Below are positions 44,875 to 57,316 of a stretch of 64,000 nucleotides of DNA, piece by piece; position 1 is the first letter of the stretch, and each line of letters starts with the position of its first letter. The stretch is from Taxawa tesnikishii (nom. ined.) (Eukaryota > Ascomycota > Dothideomycetes > Dothideales). A program made the translations under genes and the position numbers. The DNA is taken from the NCBI GenBank assembly GCA_030247885.1, contig JAPDRO010000002.1, positions 1,550,001 to 1,614,000 on the forward strand, written 5' to 3'. The notes below the pieces were generated by a model, which worked only from the letters and a program-made list of their open reading frames with translations, was not told where the DNA came from and ran no database searches.

Positions 44875-46126
44875 GTATTATCTCTGTACGAGCGCGCCGT
44901 TGCTCTGGGATTTCTGAGTTTGATTGAGTGAATGGGTCTGGAATCGGATCCGGGAAAACGGTGCTGTTTTCGGGAACAAGGGCTGTTGAGACTGGTTATG
45001 TTATTGAGCAATGAGAACGATGGGATCGCTTTTACACTCTCCTTCCTATTAGTGATCCGTAGCTTGCCATCGGTTGACCAATCGGGCTGAGCTCTCCGCA
45101 ATCGACATTTCCTAGGCCATCAGAGCGGTGCTGACCGAGCGTACGTGGCTAATGTTACCTAATGACATACAGAGTTGCGTGAGAGTCTTCGAGCGAGCCG
45201 TCCTTGTCAATTATACCGCTGTATGTCGTGAACAAACAGCCTCCGGAAGCATTGTGTTGCCTTCAATGCTTCTGATGAGGCTCTTCACCACATCAAGCAA
45301 CCCCACAAGGACTTACCTGTTCCCTCACCCTGTATCTACGTCAACTGTTCTAGGGACAGAGGATCGCAAAAGAAGACGAAACGGATTCCTCTGGAGACGG
45401 CGATTCAGTGGAGGGTAGCAATTGCCGCACGCCTATCAAGCATTCTGGCCAAGAATATTCAAAGCTTCCTAGCACGCGGGGATTGACGGCTCTAGTTTGA
45501 GAACCTTGCCTCACATGGCAGGTAGGGACGGGAAAGATGCACAAGATCAGCCCGACGGGGTTTATACCAGCAATGTTCTATTCCAAGATGATCTGTAGGT
45601 CATCGGGGCCAGAACGGCAAGATGGAACATCGGCTGCATCAAAGTGTGCATGCGCCTGGTACATAGGCTTCTGCAACTTCCGCACACGAGGACATCGAAC
45701 AAACAGACACTTGAGAGCTGTGGGCAAGTCGATGATAGACGGGGTATAAAAGTAGCTGCGTAGTCATGGACGAGTATATTTCTACCTCGCTCGATTGTTT
45801 CTTCATGCTGCAATGGTAGAGTGAGTATGGATGGACCCTGATGACGTCGGCCGTCAACAAAAAGGTTCAGAGTGCGATATAACGCGACTGCGACTGCGAC
45901 TGCGCCTCTCTTCTTGTACCTATACTTTGCCACAAATCCCCTTCCACTCCCTTCGATTTCGAAACGTCCTATATCTATGACTAGTAACAGTTGGCGAAGT
46001 TGATTTCTTCTCCACCACCAAACGTCAACCAAGATACCGACTCTCTATCGGCCCATTCGCCGCGTCTTCACACTTCTGCTTCCTCTCCTCCTCGCTCTCC
46101 TAATCCTCACACGTATTTCACCGATC
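44875..46126. promoter_or_regulatory. intergenic region with TATA box upstream of the MDP-1 gene
   Basis: It contains TATAAAAG at 45745-45752, about 375 bp upstream of the phosphatase start, and a GCGACT hexamer array (about 45893-45912). A CT-rich stretch precedes the ATG (46060-46110), as is common in fungal leaders. No gene is seen. Assignment of the TATA box to the phosphatase gene is tentative because of the distance. Confidence 0.35.
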
Positions 46127-46771
46127 ATGACGCGCCGCAGCAATCGCTACTCCAGCGATGTTGATGACTCCACGACACCTACAACAGCGCCGGCGAATGC
46201 AATCCCCGAGCCCGCAACCTTCAGCGACGGGCTTCCTCTACCGAAGATGATGGTGTTCGATCTCGACTACACACTCTGGCCATTCTGGGTCGACACCCAT
46301 GTGACCGCACCATTGAAGGCGACAAAGGAGGGACTGGTGGTTAAGGATCGTTACGGTGAAGGTTATGGGTTCTACCGGGACGTGGCCGGACTGCTGGGGC
46401 ATCTGAGAAATAAAGGCATCCTGATCGGCGCCGCATCACGCACGCACGCACCCGAGCTTGCGCGCGAGATGCTGTCTTATCTCCTCATCCCGTCCTCGTC
46501 GCCCACCGAGTCCGGCAAGCCGCAAGCGATAAAGATGTTCGATTACATGGAGATCTATCCCGGAAGCAAGACTACACATTTTTCGCGCATACACAAGCGC
46601 AGCGACATTCCGTACAACGAGATGCTGTTCTTCGACGACGAGAGTAGGAACAGGAATGTCGAGGAGCTGGGTGTGGTGATGAAGTTGGTGAGGGACGGGG
46701 TCACAGTGAGAGAGATCGATCAGGGTGTTCAAGATTGGAGACAGAGGAACGGAAGGACTAAGAAAGAGTGA
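46127..46771 (+). CDS. magnesium-dependent phosphatase-1 (MDP-1), HAD superfamily
   Basis: An intronless frame of 214 residues. HAD motif I is MVFDLDYTLWPFWVDTH, with the two Asp that act as nucleophile and general acid; motif II is IGAASRTHAPELA (Ser/Arg); a Lys-containing segment lies at IKMFDYMEIYPGSKTTHF; motif IV is MLFFDDESRNRNVEELGV, with metal-binding Asp residues. The Trp next to the motif-I Thr (TLWPFW) is the MDP-1 signature. In other organisms MDP-1 acts on phosphotyrosine or glycated protein phosphates in vitro; its physiological substrate is uncertain. The N-terminal 35 residues are a polar extension. The frame is intact and the neighbouring intergenic regions are long. Confidence 0.9.
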   Translation: MTRRSNRYSSDVDDSTTPTTAPANAIPEPATFSDGLPLPKMMVFDLDYTLWPFWVDTHVTAPLKATKEGLVVKDRYGEGYGFYRDVAGLLGHLRNKGILIGAASRTHAPELAREMLSYLLIPSSSPTESGKPQAIKMFDYMEIYPGSKTTHFSRIHKRSDIPYNEMLFFDDESRNRNVEELGVVMKLVRDGVTVREIDQGVQDWRQRNGRTKKE

Positions 46772-48868
46772 GGGCTTGATTAGACGATTGGTTCGGGCTG
46801 AAAGAATGCTTGAATAGAACGCGGACGTCAATTACAACGGGCAATGGGTCACGAGTCACGAACAAGGAAGCGGTCAAAAGCACGGGGTTTGGGACATTGT
46901 GGGCTTCTATGGCGTTGTCCCGGAATTTGCTTTCAATGTCACTGGTACAAAGCAGGGATGGTTATACAGTGAGCAGCTGGAAAGGAATCCTCGGCTGAAC
47001 TAAGAACCGCATAGGGCCAAACGCCTTTCAAGCAGATCTCAGTGGACTGTAGAACTCAGGATTGTGGTAATCAAATCGCCACACTCAATCAGTCGAATCG
47101 TAGAAAGCCGATGCCGTGGCATTCAGCCCACTGAGACCGACGGGCGAACGATGGAGTTGCTTCTAAACTTCGCGAGAAGCCATTGTACAAAGATGGTGAC
47201 CGACACGGAAAGAAATCTCAACGTCCAACCCGTTGCAAAGGGACTAGAGCAGCGCATCGTCATGTCAAGAACACTCGGGGCAAAATCGGGAGGGAGCCAA
47301 CTGTTGAAGCAGCGTTGCAATCTCCGGGGACCGGTTTACCTAAACGAAGCAACGCCTGACGGGGTTTTGGTCAATAGCAATGTACCATGTCTCATTAACC
47401 GCTCATCCAGAAGTATCACAATGGAAGCCAGACCGAGTCTCTCGAGTAAACTGCGTTCCGAGACAGATTTCGTCCATAGCCCTGTACTGACATTAACTAG
47501 TCGGTCCGGAATCGCGAGTCTTCCAACGGTGTGCGCCGGCTTCTCCGTTGCTGGTTTGTGTTGTCTCACGCAGGCCGGGACAGTTGCCTCTCGCCTCTTT
47601 CGCCTCTGTGCAACGGGTCTGCCTGTCCGACCTTCCCCGCGCCTCGGTGTCGGTCCAGCTACACTGCGAAAGGTGTATCAGGGGCCGTTTCATATGTACC
47701 TTATGCCTTGCATGCAGGTGATGCACGGACATTCATCTTAGGACACGGCATAGAAAATAGAAACGCATGCCTGTGATTTGCATATGCAGGTGCACTCGAT
47801 AGTTCAGACGAGGGATCCGTCGTCATGCAGGTACACTGCAATAAGCACAACCAGCATTTGGTGAAGATGGGTCGAGGTTGTGGATGATCGGACTCCCCAC
47901 CGGCGGTGATACCAAGAATGGGTCGTTTTTCGGACATTGCGCTGCACGGACGCCGCTAAAAGCTTCATTCATTTAGCCACGTGCGGGAGCTTGGCTGTTT
48001 CTGCATCTCAACGTCCAAGGACGTCCGTCCACAGCGGCTGTCGAAGCTTGTCTTGCACGTGAAGAGAGTTGGACGTGCCGATGCAGATGCGGTGCGGCGC
48101 GCCGGTAGATCATGTCGACCTGCACACGCTTCTGCTTGGTTTGCCTCTTCACCTGGCATACATGACCTCTGGGCCTCGGAACCGACTTCAGTGCGTCACA
48201 ACATCGGACACGCCTCTCAACCGTGGCAGCATAGCCTTGAGAGAGCGGCGGCCCACCGATAAGCCCATGGGAAGCACTGACTATCTTCCCAGTTCAGAGA
48301 CAGCCGGCACGGCTGGAGGTGCGGCAACCCCTTTGACGCCAGCAGGTTTCCATGCCAGAAGCGGCAGTCTAATGCAGGAACGAGCCCAAGACGACGGTCG
48401 ACCTTGTCTCAATCGGGACAAGACACCTGGGTGAGGCTTGGAAACGGATATCATCCTACTTTCGCTGTCAAGCTGTATCCTAACAATGAACAAGAATCTC
48501 CGTCACCTTCGCAAATTGACGAGCCTCAAGAAGGATAGCACGTGGGGCCGCCACCATGGAAGGTTTCGTAGAAGTGCTGACATTTGCAGCCTAGCTCATA
48601 GCGCTCCGGCATGGAGATGGGTCTGGAGATGACCTCCCGTCCTGCCGGGGGAAAAGCACGGCTGTATGGCACACCGGGGCTCCGGAAGATAGGTATTCTT
48701 AAGGCTCTTCTCTTCCTCCAACTGCCATTGACACCTGCAGCGTGATCGTCCTTTTCTCTTCTTGTCTTTCGTTTCAGAGAGCACTTGGTATTGGCGTGGC
48801 AGCCCTCTTCTCGTCTGTTGTGTCCATCGTAGTAGGCTTTTGCCTCTGCAGTCATTCGTTTCACCAAG
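46772..48868. other. 2.1-kb intergenic region before the repeat-protein gene
   Basis: Overlapping frames on both strands (for example 47064-47741 plus) do not resemble proteins. The right end (48740-48868) is CT-rich and reads as the leader of the secreted repeat protein. No other feature is seen. Confidence 0.45.
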
Positions 48869-51800
48869 ATGTTCTCGACTCCATTCGTTCTTCTTGCATT
48901 CTCGCTCGCTCAGAGCACTCTTGCCCAAAACTACCACGGTAGCTATCCTTCAGGCGTAGTGGCACCTAGTGGTTACTGGAATCCGCACTGCAACTCAACA
49001 GTGAGTCCCATTCCTGCCTTGGAGGTTGACCAAGTCTGACTTGCATAGCACTTCCACATCGGTACGGAACCATGCGACTGCTCGGATGACGGTCATACTG
49101 CGACTGCTGGTCCTACCGCTCCGTACCCCATCCGATCCAGCAGCGTAGCCTTACCTGTCGACACGACCTCCACAGACCTGACTAGCACATACACGTCCTC
49201 GAGTGTGTTGCTCTCTACCGGTGCCAGCATTCCATTGGTCACGGCTGCTCCTAGCTCTGGCTTCCCCTACTGTCTAATGGGTCGTATGTACCACCATACT
49301 GCTCGAACAATCACACGCATACTGGAACTGGCCCTTGCGATTGCACCGATGCACACCCTGTCTCTGCTGCACCATTGAACTCTGCCAACGCTACTGCGCC
49401 GGTGTCTGTCTCTGTGCCGCTGAGTACTGGCGTGTCGTTCAGCCCGATCAACTCAGCCAGCGCTTCCTCCAATACTGCTCAGTCAGCCTCGGACGTCGTT
49501 GCTGTGTCTGCCAGCCCTGTCAACTCTGCTAATGCCACTACAAGCTCTGTTCAGGTGCCTCTCGGGACCGGACCGTCGGCTGCGCCTGTCAACTCCGCCA
49601 ACGCCACGTCTTCTACTCCGATTTATGTAGGCACAGAGACCTCTGGTGTGCCTTCGAACTCCGCGAATGCTACGAGTTTGTCTGCTGGTTCAACGGCTCC
49701 ATACCCCGTCAGTATCAATATCACGGCACCTCCAGCTGGGTTCCCGACCGGGTATCCGCCCTACCCTGTTATGACTGGCACTGCTGGTGGCTACTTCAAT
49801 CCGAGATGCAACAACTCCCACGTTCACATCGGGACTGGTCCGTGTGATTGCGGTGATGACCATTTCCCCACCGCAAACAGCTCCATCTCGGCGCCAGCTA
49901 GCACTGTGAACGCAACCACGTTCTCTGCTGGCTCAACTGCGCCGTACCCTCTTAGCAGCTCCAGCGTGAACATCACTGCTGCTCCTGTCGGTGGCCCAAC
50001 CGCCTACCCACCATATCCAATCTTGACTGGCACTGGTTACTGGAACCCCAGATGCAACAACTCGCATGTGCATATTGGCACGGGTCCTTGCGACTGCGGC
50101 GACGATCACTACCCGACTGGAAACAGCTCATACAATCTCCCAACAGCACCGTTGACCACCTCTGCGTCTGCTGTACTGCCTTCGAACTCTGCTAACGCTA
50201 CCGATGTTTCTTCACCCGGCGCCACTGCTGGCTCTACTACCTTGAGCACCACTCCATCAAGCGGTCCCTCAAACTCAGTCAATGCCACTTTTGTCGCACC
50301 ATCGGGATCTCCATCTGACTCAGCCAGCGAAACCGGCCTTGCATCATCCGGTCTTCCGGGTCCTGGCAGCAACTTTACCGTTTCCCGGTCGGCAGCCTAT
50401 CCGCCGTACCCAGTCACCACCGGTACAGGTGCTTCGTCTGGTTTCGCTCTGCCCACAGGGTTTTTACCACCTTTCAATTTTACACCCCTCATTGCACGAA
50501 CGGACATGTGCACACTAACCCCTCGTGCCTTGCAACTGTGGAAACGACATCTACCCAGGTACCGACAGCGGACCACACTATCACCCCACGGCGCCCACCA
50601 GTGTAAGCATTCCTTTTAACACCGCCAACGTCACGTTCAGCTCTTCTGCTGTGGCGCCTGTGGCCACAAACAACACCACGCTCTCCCAGTCTAGCAGCGT
50701 TGCGTCTGCAGATTTCCCATCTGCCTCGATCAATGGCACTCTCTCCATGACGGTGTCCAGTTCCGCAGTCTCAGTCACCTCAACACCATCTGACGGGCTG
50801 CCTCCGAACTCCGCCAATGCTACCGTAGTGGTTTCTTCCAGCGTCTTCGTGTCTGCTTCGCCCGTCAACTCCGTAAATGCGACGGCCTCTTCTGCCACAG
50901 CAACCATCACAGCTTCTGCTGGGTTCCCACAATTCCCTGTCAACGGAACTGGCCTACCTTTCCCACCGTTGAGTGGCTCTGTCTCCGGATACTTCAACAC
51001 GCGCTGCGGAAACTCTCACGTCCACTACGGGACAGGCCCATGCAATTGTGGAGACGACCACTTCCCGACAGGGAACAGCTCGTTCGTCCCAACGTCACCG
51101 AAGACTATCGCTTCTGGCCCCGCTGCTTATCCAACAGACGGTTATTCTGCATCGGACGGCGGCAATTCTTCTGGTGTCACCGCTGGCCCCACCGTCCCGC
51201 TGAGTACCGGAGCCCCATTTACCCTTAGCCTCTCCAGCTTGCCGAGTGCTCCAACCACTTCAAGCGTGGGAACCGCCGTCTCCGGCTCGTCAGTTGCAGA
51301 TGCCTTCAACGCGACGACCTCGACTGTAGGACTTACCAACGCAGTCTCCTCCAGCAGCATCGCTTTAAGCTCTGTTGTCTCCAACGTCTCGAGCGCTGTT
51401 CTTGGTTCAACCACGACAATCATCACTTCTTCAGCTTTGTTGCCCTCCGGTAGCCCCATCACCACGAGCATCCCTCTCACTAGTGTATCTGGCGGCTTCG
51501 TGCCAGTCTACAACCAAACGGGCCCGTACTTCAACCCCCACTGCAACTCATCGCATGTTCACACTGATCCGAATGTGCCCTGCAACTGCGGCAACGATAC
51601 GTACCCGGCCGCTACATCATCCAACCTTCCTTTCTCGATACCCTCCTTGACACTCCCAATAGCCTCCGCAAGCACGACGCCACCCTACCCCTACAGTGGA
51701 ACCGATTCATCTTCATCAGTCAGCTCCGTCCCGTCTGAGACTTCCACATCGGCGACCCTAGTTGCCGGCGTGTCGGCTTCTGCCTCGGTAAGTGCAAGTT

Positions 51801-53630
51801 CGACTTCCCCTGTCTCAGCAACAGACTCTGTAGTCACATCGTTGTCGAGCAGCGGTGTGAGCCCAGCCACAACCTCGGAGGCATCGGTCTCCTTCGTTAG
51901 CACGGAGCAAGTCTCTACGACTAGCACCGACTCCATTGAAACGTCCGCTCCATCGCTCAGTTTGTCTGTGGATGCATCCGCACCCAGTGTTTCTGTCACC
52001 TTGACTAGCCCATCTTCTGTGGCCGGTCAATCCTCGACGGTCAACGGTGCGTCTTCAAGCTACTCTGTTTCACAGTCCGCGGCTTCGGGCGTCTCTTCTG
52101 CCTTCAGCTATCCGTCCGGTCATCATCACCATCCCCTGGGCCGTTCCGTCCTTCACGCCCCGGCTTCCCGTCCTTCTCAGCCTTCCCATCGTTCGGATAT
52201 GGTCACTTCCCTGGCCATGATCACTCGGCCAGTCAATCAGCCTCTGCGAGTGCGACGTCTACTGCCGCTATCTCCTCGGCTGGCACAGCAACCGGCACCA
52301 GCTCCGCCTCAAGCAGCACGCTTGGCGCACCGTCGGTCGTCACCACATCGTCTGATGCTTCAGCCGCTGTCTCCAGCACTGTATCCTCAGGCTCTGCCCA
52401 GAGCAGTGTTGTCCCAACATCCTCATCTTCGATTGCCGGTGCTGTGACCGCATCTTCCTCTGCCTCTCCATCATCCGTCACTGTGAGCTCCGTATCTCCA
52501 GTCTCTACCCTTGGCATCAGCAGTGTCAGCTCCGCAAAGTCATCCTTGTCCTCGACTCCATACGCTCCGTTCCCCCTTACGGAGGTTACGGCGCAAGCTC
52601 GAGCACCGTTGGCAGATCGAGCTCCGCATCGCCCACTGCCGCCCACTCGAGCAGCTCAACCCACTCTACATCCCATAGCTCATCTCATCTCAGCAGCAGT
52701 AGCAAAGCCTCATCTAAAGCCAGCTCCTCTTCGCCTGTCAAAGCTTCGACAGCTGGCGCGGTAACTGCCACACCTTCTAGCAAGACTGTAGCCACCTCTC
52801 ACAGTACTTCACACTCAGGCAGTCACTCGACCAGCGCTTCCACGTCGCGGAGCTTGTCGCACAGCTCAAGTCACGCGTCCAGCACTCACGGCACTTCCAG
52901 CCACCAGGCTAGCAACTCTGCCATTCACCCCAGTGCTTCCTCCACTCACAGCTCCTCAACAAACAAGGCCAGCAGCTCTCCAGTCCGCACTAGCGCTTCG
53001 TCATCACACGCTTCTCCACACACCTCTCCGCACACCTCTTCGCAAACCTCCAATCACAAGACAAGCAGCTCCTCCATTCACAGCTCCACGCACTCGACCA
53101 TGCACTCAACCACGCTTAAGAGCACTGCTTCTTCAAGCCATAAGACGACTGCCTCGTTAACCCACACTTCTTCCCATTCATCCAGCATTTCGAGCCACAA
53201 ACCTAGCACCTCAAGCGCCAAGCCTACCGTAACCTCTAAGACTAGCTCAGCCCACAGCAGTAGCTCGGCCTCCACCAACCACAAGGTCTCATCCGCCAGC
53301 AGCGGACCCAAGGCTTCCACGACCCAAAAGCCCGTTACGACACTCAAGACGAGCGTCAAATCCACAGCCGCTTCGACTCAGAAGCCGAAGCCAACGATCC
53401 CAGCAGCCGGACACGGGTCATCCAAGCCAAGCCCGCAACCAGCACCACCAAAGGGAACCAAGAAGCCTACGCCTCAACAAATCGAAGAGACCCAGCTCGC
53501 CAAATGGATTCAGTCAATGAGGAATTGGTTCAAGAGCTTCGAGGAGCCCAAGGGTGGTAAAGCGAAGCCAGCGGAGAAGCCGTGGGAGAATCAAAGGTAT
53601 GGCGGCTCCAGACCCGGTTTTGGGTGGTAG
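48869..53630 (+). CDS. giant secreted Ser/Thr/His-rich protein with seven Cys/His modules
   Basis: About 1,570 residues. The start at 48869 gives a signal peptide (MFSTPFVLLAFSLAQSTLAQ). An intron at 49001-49048 interrupts the first module. Seven modules follow the pattern aromatic-N-P-x-C-x3-H-x-H-x(5-6)-C-x-C-(G/S/T)-(D/N), for example RCNNSHVHIGTGPCDCGDDH. Ser/Thr-rich spacers carry many NSANAT motifs (N-glycosylation sites). Near 52120 a HHHH stretch and Pro/Gly-rich segment are followed by about 200 residues of Ser/Thr with a His every few residues, then a Lys/Pro-rich end: LAKWIQSMRNWFKSFEEP through RYGGSRPGFGW. No GPI signal or transmembrane helix is seen at the C-terminus. The frame changes at five C runs (49264-49267, 50485-50488, 50528-50529, 52133-52136, 52572-52576); one C at each restores the pattern, including modules 2 and 5. 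Probable cell-wall or matrix glycoprotein; metal binding is a hypothesis. Confidence 0.75.
48974..51610 (+). repeat. seven dispersed copies of a C-x3-HxH-x(5-6)-CxC coding module
   Basis: Modules begin near 48974 (split by the intron), 49297, 49792, 50038, 50490, 50990 and 51527, each about 70-85 nt of coding sequence, spaced irregularly by 160-540 nt of Ser/Thr codons. Copies 3 and 4 are nearly identical (RCNNSHVHIGTGPCDCGDDH in both). Copy 6 keeps HVHYGTGPCNCGDDHFP. Copies 5 and 7 replace GTGP with TNPSCP or TDPNVP. The invariant residues are Cys, His, His, Cys, Cys. This points to module duplication within one gene, with the recent pair 3/4. Confidence 0.75.
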
Positions 53631-55927
53631 AGGGGCATTCTAAGTTAATGTTGGGGGATATCGTTTTCTTCTTGATGCAAGTAGTTTTCAAGACCGGAGA
53701 GTCATGGTCAATGCTTTCAGGGAATGCTTTTCATATGTATGTATGTTCTAGTTCTCGATCATATGGATTCAATATTACTATAGTTGGACACGACGGCAAG
53801 TGCCTGACAGAACTCCGAGGTGAACGCTCCGGAAAACATACCGTTCACGTGCACGAAATGTTGAGGCTGGTACAGGGGCTGACTTCCCCGCTTCAAGACT
53901 GCTTACCGGTGTACGTGAAGCTTTGCACAAGATCATGCATCTCCTAGACTTCTCTCCGCAAGGCTGCGATTTCTGCACCGCCCTCTTGGACATCTTGAAG
54001 GCACATTATGCGCCGATTTACAATGACTTCAATGTGCTTCTATCGGAATTACGGAACGCATGCAACGTATGGTAGCCAGGAAGGTGAGGACATCGAAGGA
54101 CCGTGGCTTCACTACCTGAATCCTACGGAAGCGAACACAAGCAGAGACAGACCTTGATAGCAACTCCACTGGGAAAAATACACCACTTGAAGTCTGATGA
54201 TTTGTGTAGATCAATGCTGGTGGCCTTGTTGATATTTCACCTGACCCAAGGGAAAGGCACTAGCCTTGCCACAGACGCCGCAGCGCGGCAATGATCCAAG
54301 TGATACTCTCCCCGAGGAACATCCGCCTCTTGCGGAAGCACTTGCTAGCACCGACTCTTGATCCAGATTGATCCAGAATGTATGGTCTGGTAGAGGACGA
54401 TGCAACATGGTAGTGCCAACTAAGGACATCCGCCGAGGAAGAGGAAAACCCGGATGAAGTCATCCAGAGCAGATGCCGTCTGATGTTGGCGCGTGACAGC
54501 TTCTGATATGGCCTCCGCAGAGTCTTCCGAGGGATATAGTGTGTCATATTGCGATGGCGCCTCTCCACAACCTTCGCACTATCGCAATACCTCTCCATAC
54601 AATTTTTGACAAGGCAGCTTCGGCTTCTTTATGGCATGCCAACTCGTCTAAAACGCGTTGCATAGGGACACACCGTCAAGTTTACGCGTCGCAAGTGGTG
54701 ATAGAGAAGCGAACGCACAGATCTCCATGCTCCAGAAAAGGCAATCTTCGGCGAAGCTTGCGGTGGCTTTTTACGACTTCACTTCGTGGCCGCGAGCGAT
54801 TGTTCCCATTCCACCTCGACATGATAGCATTTTGTGCCACTCGTCTGCTCTTTCCAGGCGCTTTTGGCAGATTCCAAATGTTCGGTTGCACCTTCAACCT
54901 CTCTGTCGTTGAGATGATGTAGCATGAACCATACCCACAAGCTCGGAAGAGAAAAAGGAGGGAAGGGCAAAGCACTCCAGGTAGGCCACCAACGGAGCAT
55001 GGAAACTTGGAACCTCCAACAGACTACCTGACTGCTCCGGCACGAGATCCGTGATCGAAGAGGTCACCGTGTTCTCTATCGCGCGGCCTTTTCGCAGACA
55101 CACTGGCGATTAGGTCGATAGACGGATGACGCTAATATCTAATATTGTAACCGTACAATCGCTGCCGTTGGTGTCGTGTGCAGGGGTCGCGAAGTCCGAT
55201 GTTACAAAAACAGGAGGACGATAGAAAAGAAAGCAAGAGTTGGGCGTGCTGCAAATCCGGAAAGAGGACAGGCTCACTACATGCTTTGGTGGGCCTTAGC
55301 AATATATGGAAAATAGGAAACCGTTGACAACTCTGCCGGTTGCTGTAAGAGTATACTTGTCGGCGGAAGGAAAAGGCGAACAGAACTCCGGCAGGCCTCA
55401 CTCCGTGGGTTGGGTGATCTCTACGCATTGACCTTGGCTAGGCATCAGCGAACGCAAGCAAGCGCATGACGACGCGACAACAAGCATCCACTGTCCAAGC
55501 CTCATGAATCGACTTCTTGACAGACTGAGCGACCGCCCACTAACGTCATTGTAAATCGCTAGAGGAAAGAAGGGAGGGATAGCGTAAGAAAAAGAAGGTG
55601 ACTCACGCCCTGATTCGAACAGAGATCTCTCCAACGCACGACACGCAAGCGAACTTGACTGACTGCCTTGACATCACCCCGAAGGGATCCGCCCACGCGA
55701 ATGGAACGACTTAAGCCATTTAGCCCACGCTACCACGCCACCACAACAACTGTGAATCTACTTCCAGATAACAAATATATCCGCCTGTCGCCCAGCATAC
55801 AACGTGAATTGCAATCTTTTGGCAATGTCGGTCTTCCGCTCAAGCTCGTAGTTCGCGCAAGATACTCAGCCGCTCCTGCCAGACTTCTTCGCTCGGATCC
55901 ATCTCTACCTCCTGACATGAGCACAAG
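53631..55927. other. 2.3-kb intergenic region
   Basis: This lies between the repeat-protein stop and the stop of the minus-strand NT-C2 gene, so it holds two terminators. Frames such as 54539-54922 and 55132-55428 resemble nothing. A tRNA-like T-arm near 55593-55612 lacks a matching acceptor stem and is not called. No gene is seen. Confidence 0.45.
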
Positions 55928-57316
55928 TCAAGCAAACCCCTCAGGTCTGACTCGCCAACTCCTCAGATCATCTTTGACCTCAAACTCATCAACCTCGTTC
56001 AAAGGCCTACTTTCCCTCCCCTTCGACTTGTCCCTTTCCATCTTCCGTGCCTGCTGCTCCAGACTACTGCGTCCACTCACGGCACCTGGCTTCCCCAATC
56101 CTCCACCACCGTCTCGACTCCAGCCGTCCATGGCTTTCCGCCACGCTCTATCGTCCCGTCGGGCGTTCTCGGTGCTCAGCCGCCCTTGCTTCGATTTGGG
56201 CGATCTGTTCAGATTTGTAGAGCTGGGTGTGGCGAGATTAGTGGCGCTGGCATTCCGTGACCGCGCGTCATCGCTGTAGCTCCCGCTGTCGTCACCCGTG
56301 GGTCGATCGGGGAACTGAACCCCTCCGCTCGAAGATCGGTTGTGAGACCCCAGCCGTCGCCGCCAGCGAAGATGTCCTCGATGCACTTGTCCGCTCTCAG
56401 TTCCTGGAGTCCAGTCAGCAACTCGCCACCATGAAGCACTACAGAGTGAAAACTCACGCCAGGTTGAGCGGCCCACGATGCGGCAAGTGTACGCCGATAC
56501 ATGTCTTGCATTTCGCCTGTTTCTCGGCTTTTGCTGGATAAGGAGGGTATGGTGCCAAGATCGTCGGCAGCTTCGGGTGCCTCTTGCGCCATGATTCCTG
56601 CTATACCGCCAAAGACTGGTGCCGTCCGGAGAGGGGGACTGGATCAGTTGTCAGCCGAGCTGCTCCCGGTCCATTGTGCAGTGGCACACACGCGTAATAG
56701 TCCCGGTCACCCTCGATATGCCTCATGAAGATGCCGATTTTCAATGTGCTGTTGATCTTGCTCTCTTGCATGAGATATCTCCTGGTAACGCCATCCTCTC
56801 CGTCCGTGCTGTGCTCGCTGGCCTCGACGTATTCGGCAAGGTTAAGCTTGATGTTTCCGAGCGTGATGCGCTCGCCTCTGCCTCCGCTGGAATACTCCTG
56901 CAAGATTTCGAAGTGAATCCAGGTCTCCTGTAGCATCTTGTCCTTGCCAACCACGAGCCGCACGTTAAGCACTTTGACATAGTCGTAGCTGACCTTGTGG
57001 TCCTTGATGGTGCATTTTGACGTTCGACCACGATGTTCCGCTGCCGTCGAAGAGGGCAGGTGCCATTTGATGAAGGAGGTGCCAGATACCAGTGGGACGT
57101 TGTTCAGGTCAACGATACGCAGATGGAGCTCGAATTTGGGCTATCGCTTGTACGTGTGGTTAGCGGTTTTGCGTTTATGGGGATGGATGTCTGAACAAGG
57201 TATGTACACATGCATGTACGCATGCATATACATACCTTCCGGGTTTTGGGGACTGCAATGTGGCCGATGGTCAGCGTTTGCGCGGTCCATAGCTCGGATG
57301 CGCGACGCAGCGCCAT
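55928..57316 (-). CDS. NT-C2 (EEIG1/EHBP1 N-terminal C2) domain protein
   Basis: The start at 57316 gives MALRRASELWTAQTLTIGHI then AVPKTRK; an intron of about 104 nt (to about 57140) leads to PKFELHLRIVDLNNVPLVSG, the start of the NT-C2 domain. The domain continues with FIKWHLPSSTAAEHRGRTSK, KVLNVRLVVGKDKMLQETWI, EYSSGGRGERITLGNIKLNL and ESKINSTLKIGIFMRHIEGD. NT-C2 domains bind membranes or scaffold endocytic and actin-linked complexes. The C-terminal part has MQDMYRRTLAASW, an intron after SWAAQPG, then ELRADKCIEDIFAGGDGWG and a polar Ser/Arg-rich tail. The frame changes at G5 56633-56637 and at C4 56348-56351; one base at each restores continuity (PPLRTAPVFGGIAGIM; GDGWGSHNRSSSGG). Head to head with SLS1. 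Confidence 0.82.

Noticed and set aside
55590-55760. tRNA-like T-arm (CTCTG-TTCGAAT-CAGGG on the minus strand) and a CCCTTCGGGG variable-arm-like hairpin nearby
   Set aside because: The acceptor stem expected from the 3' side (CGTGAGT) has no matching 5' strand at tRNA distance, and no convincing anticodon stem joins the parts. At best a degenerate relic.
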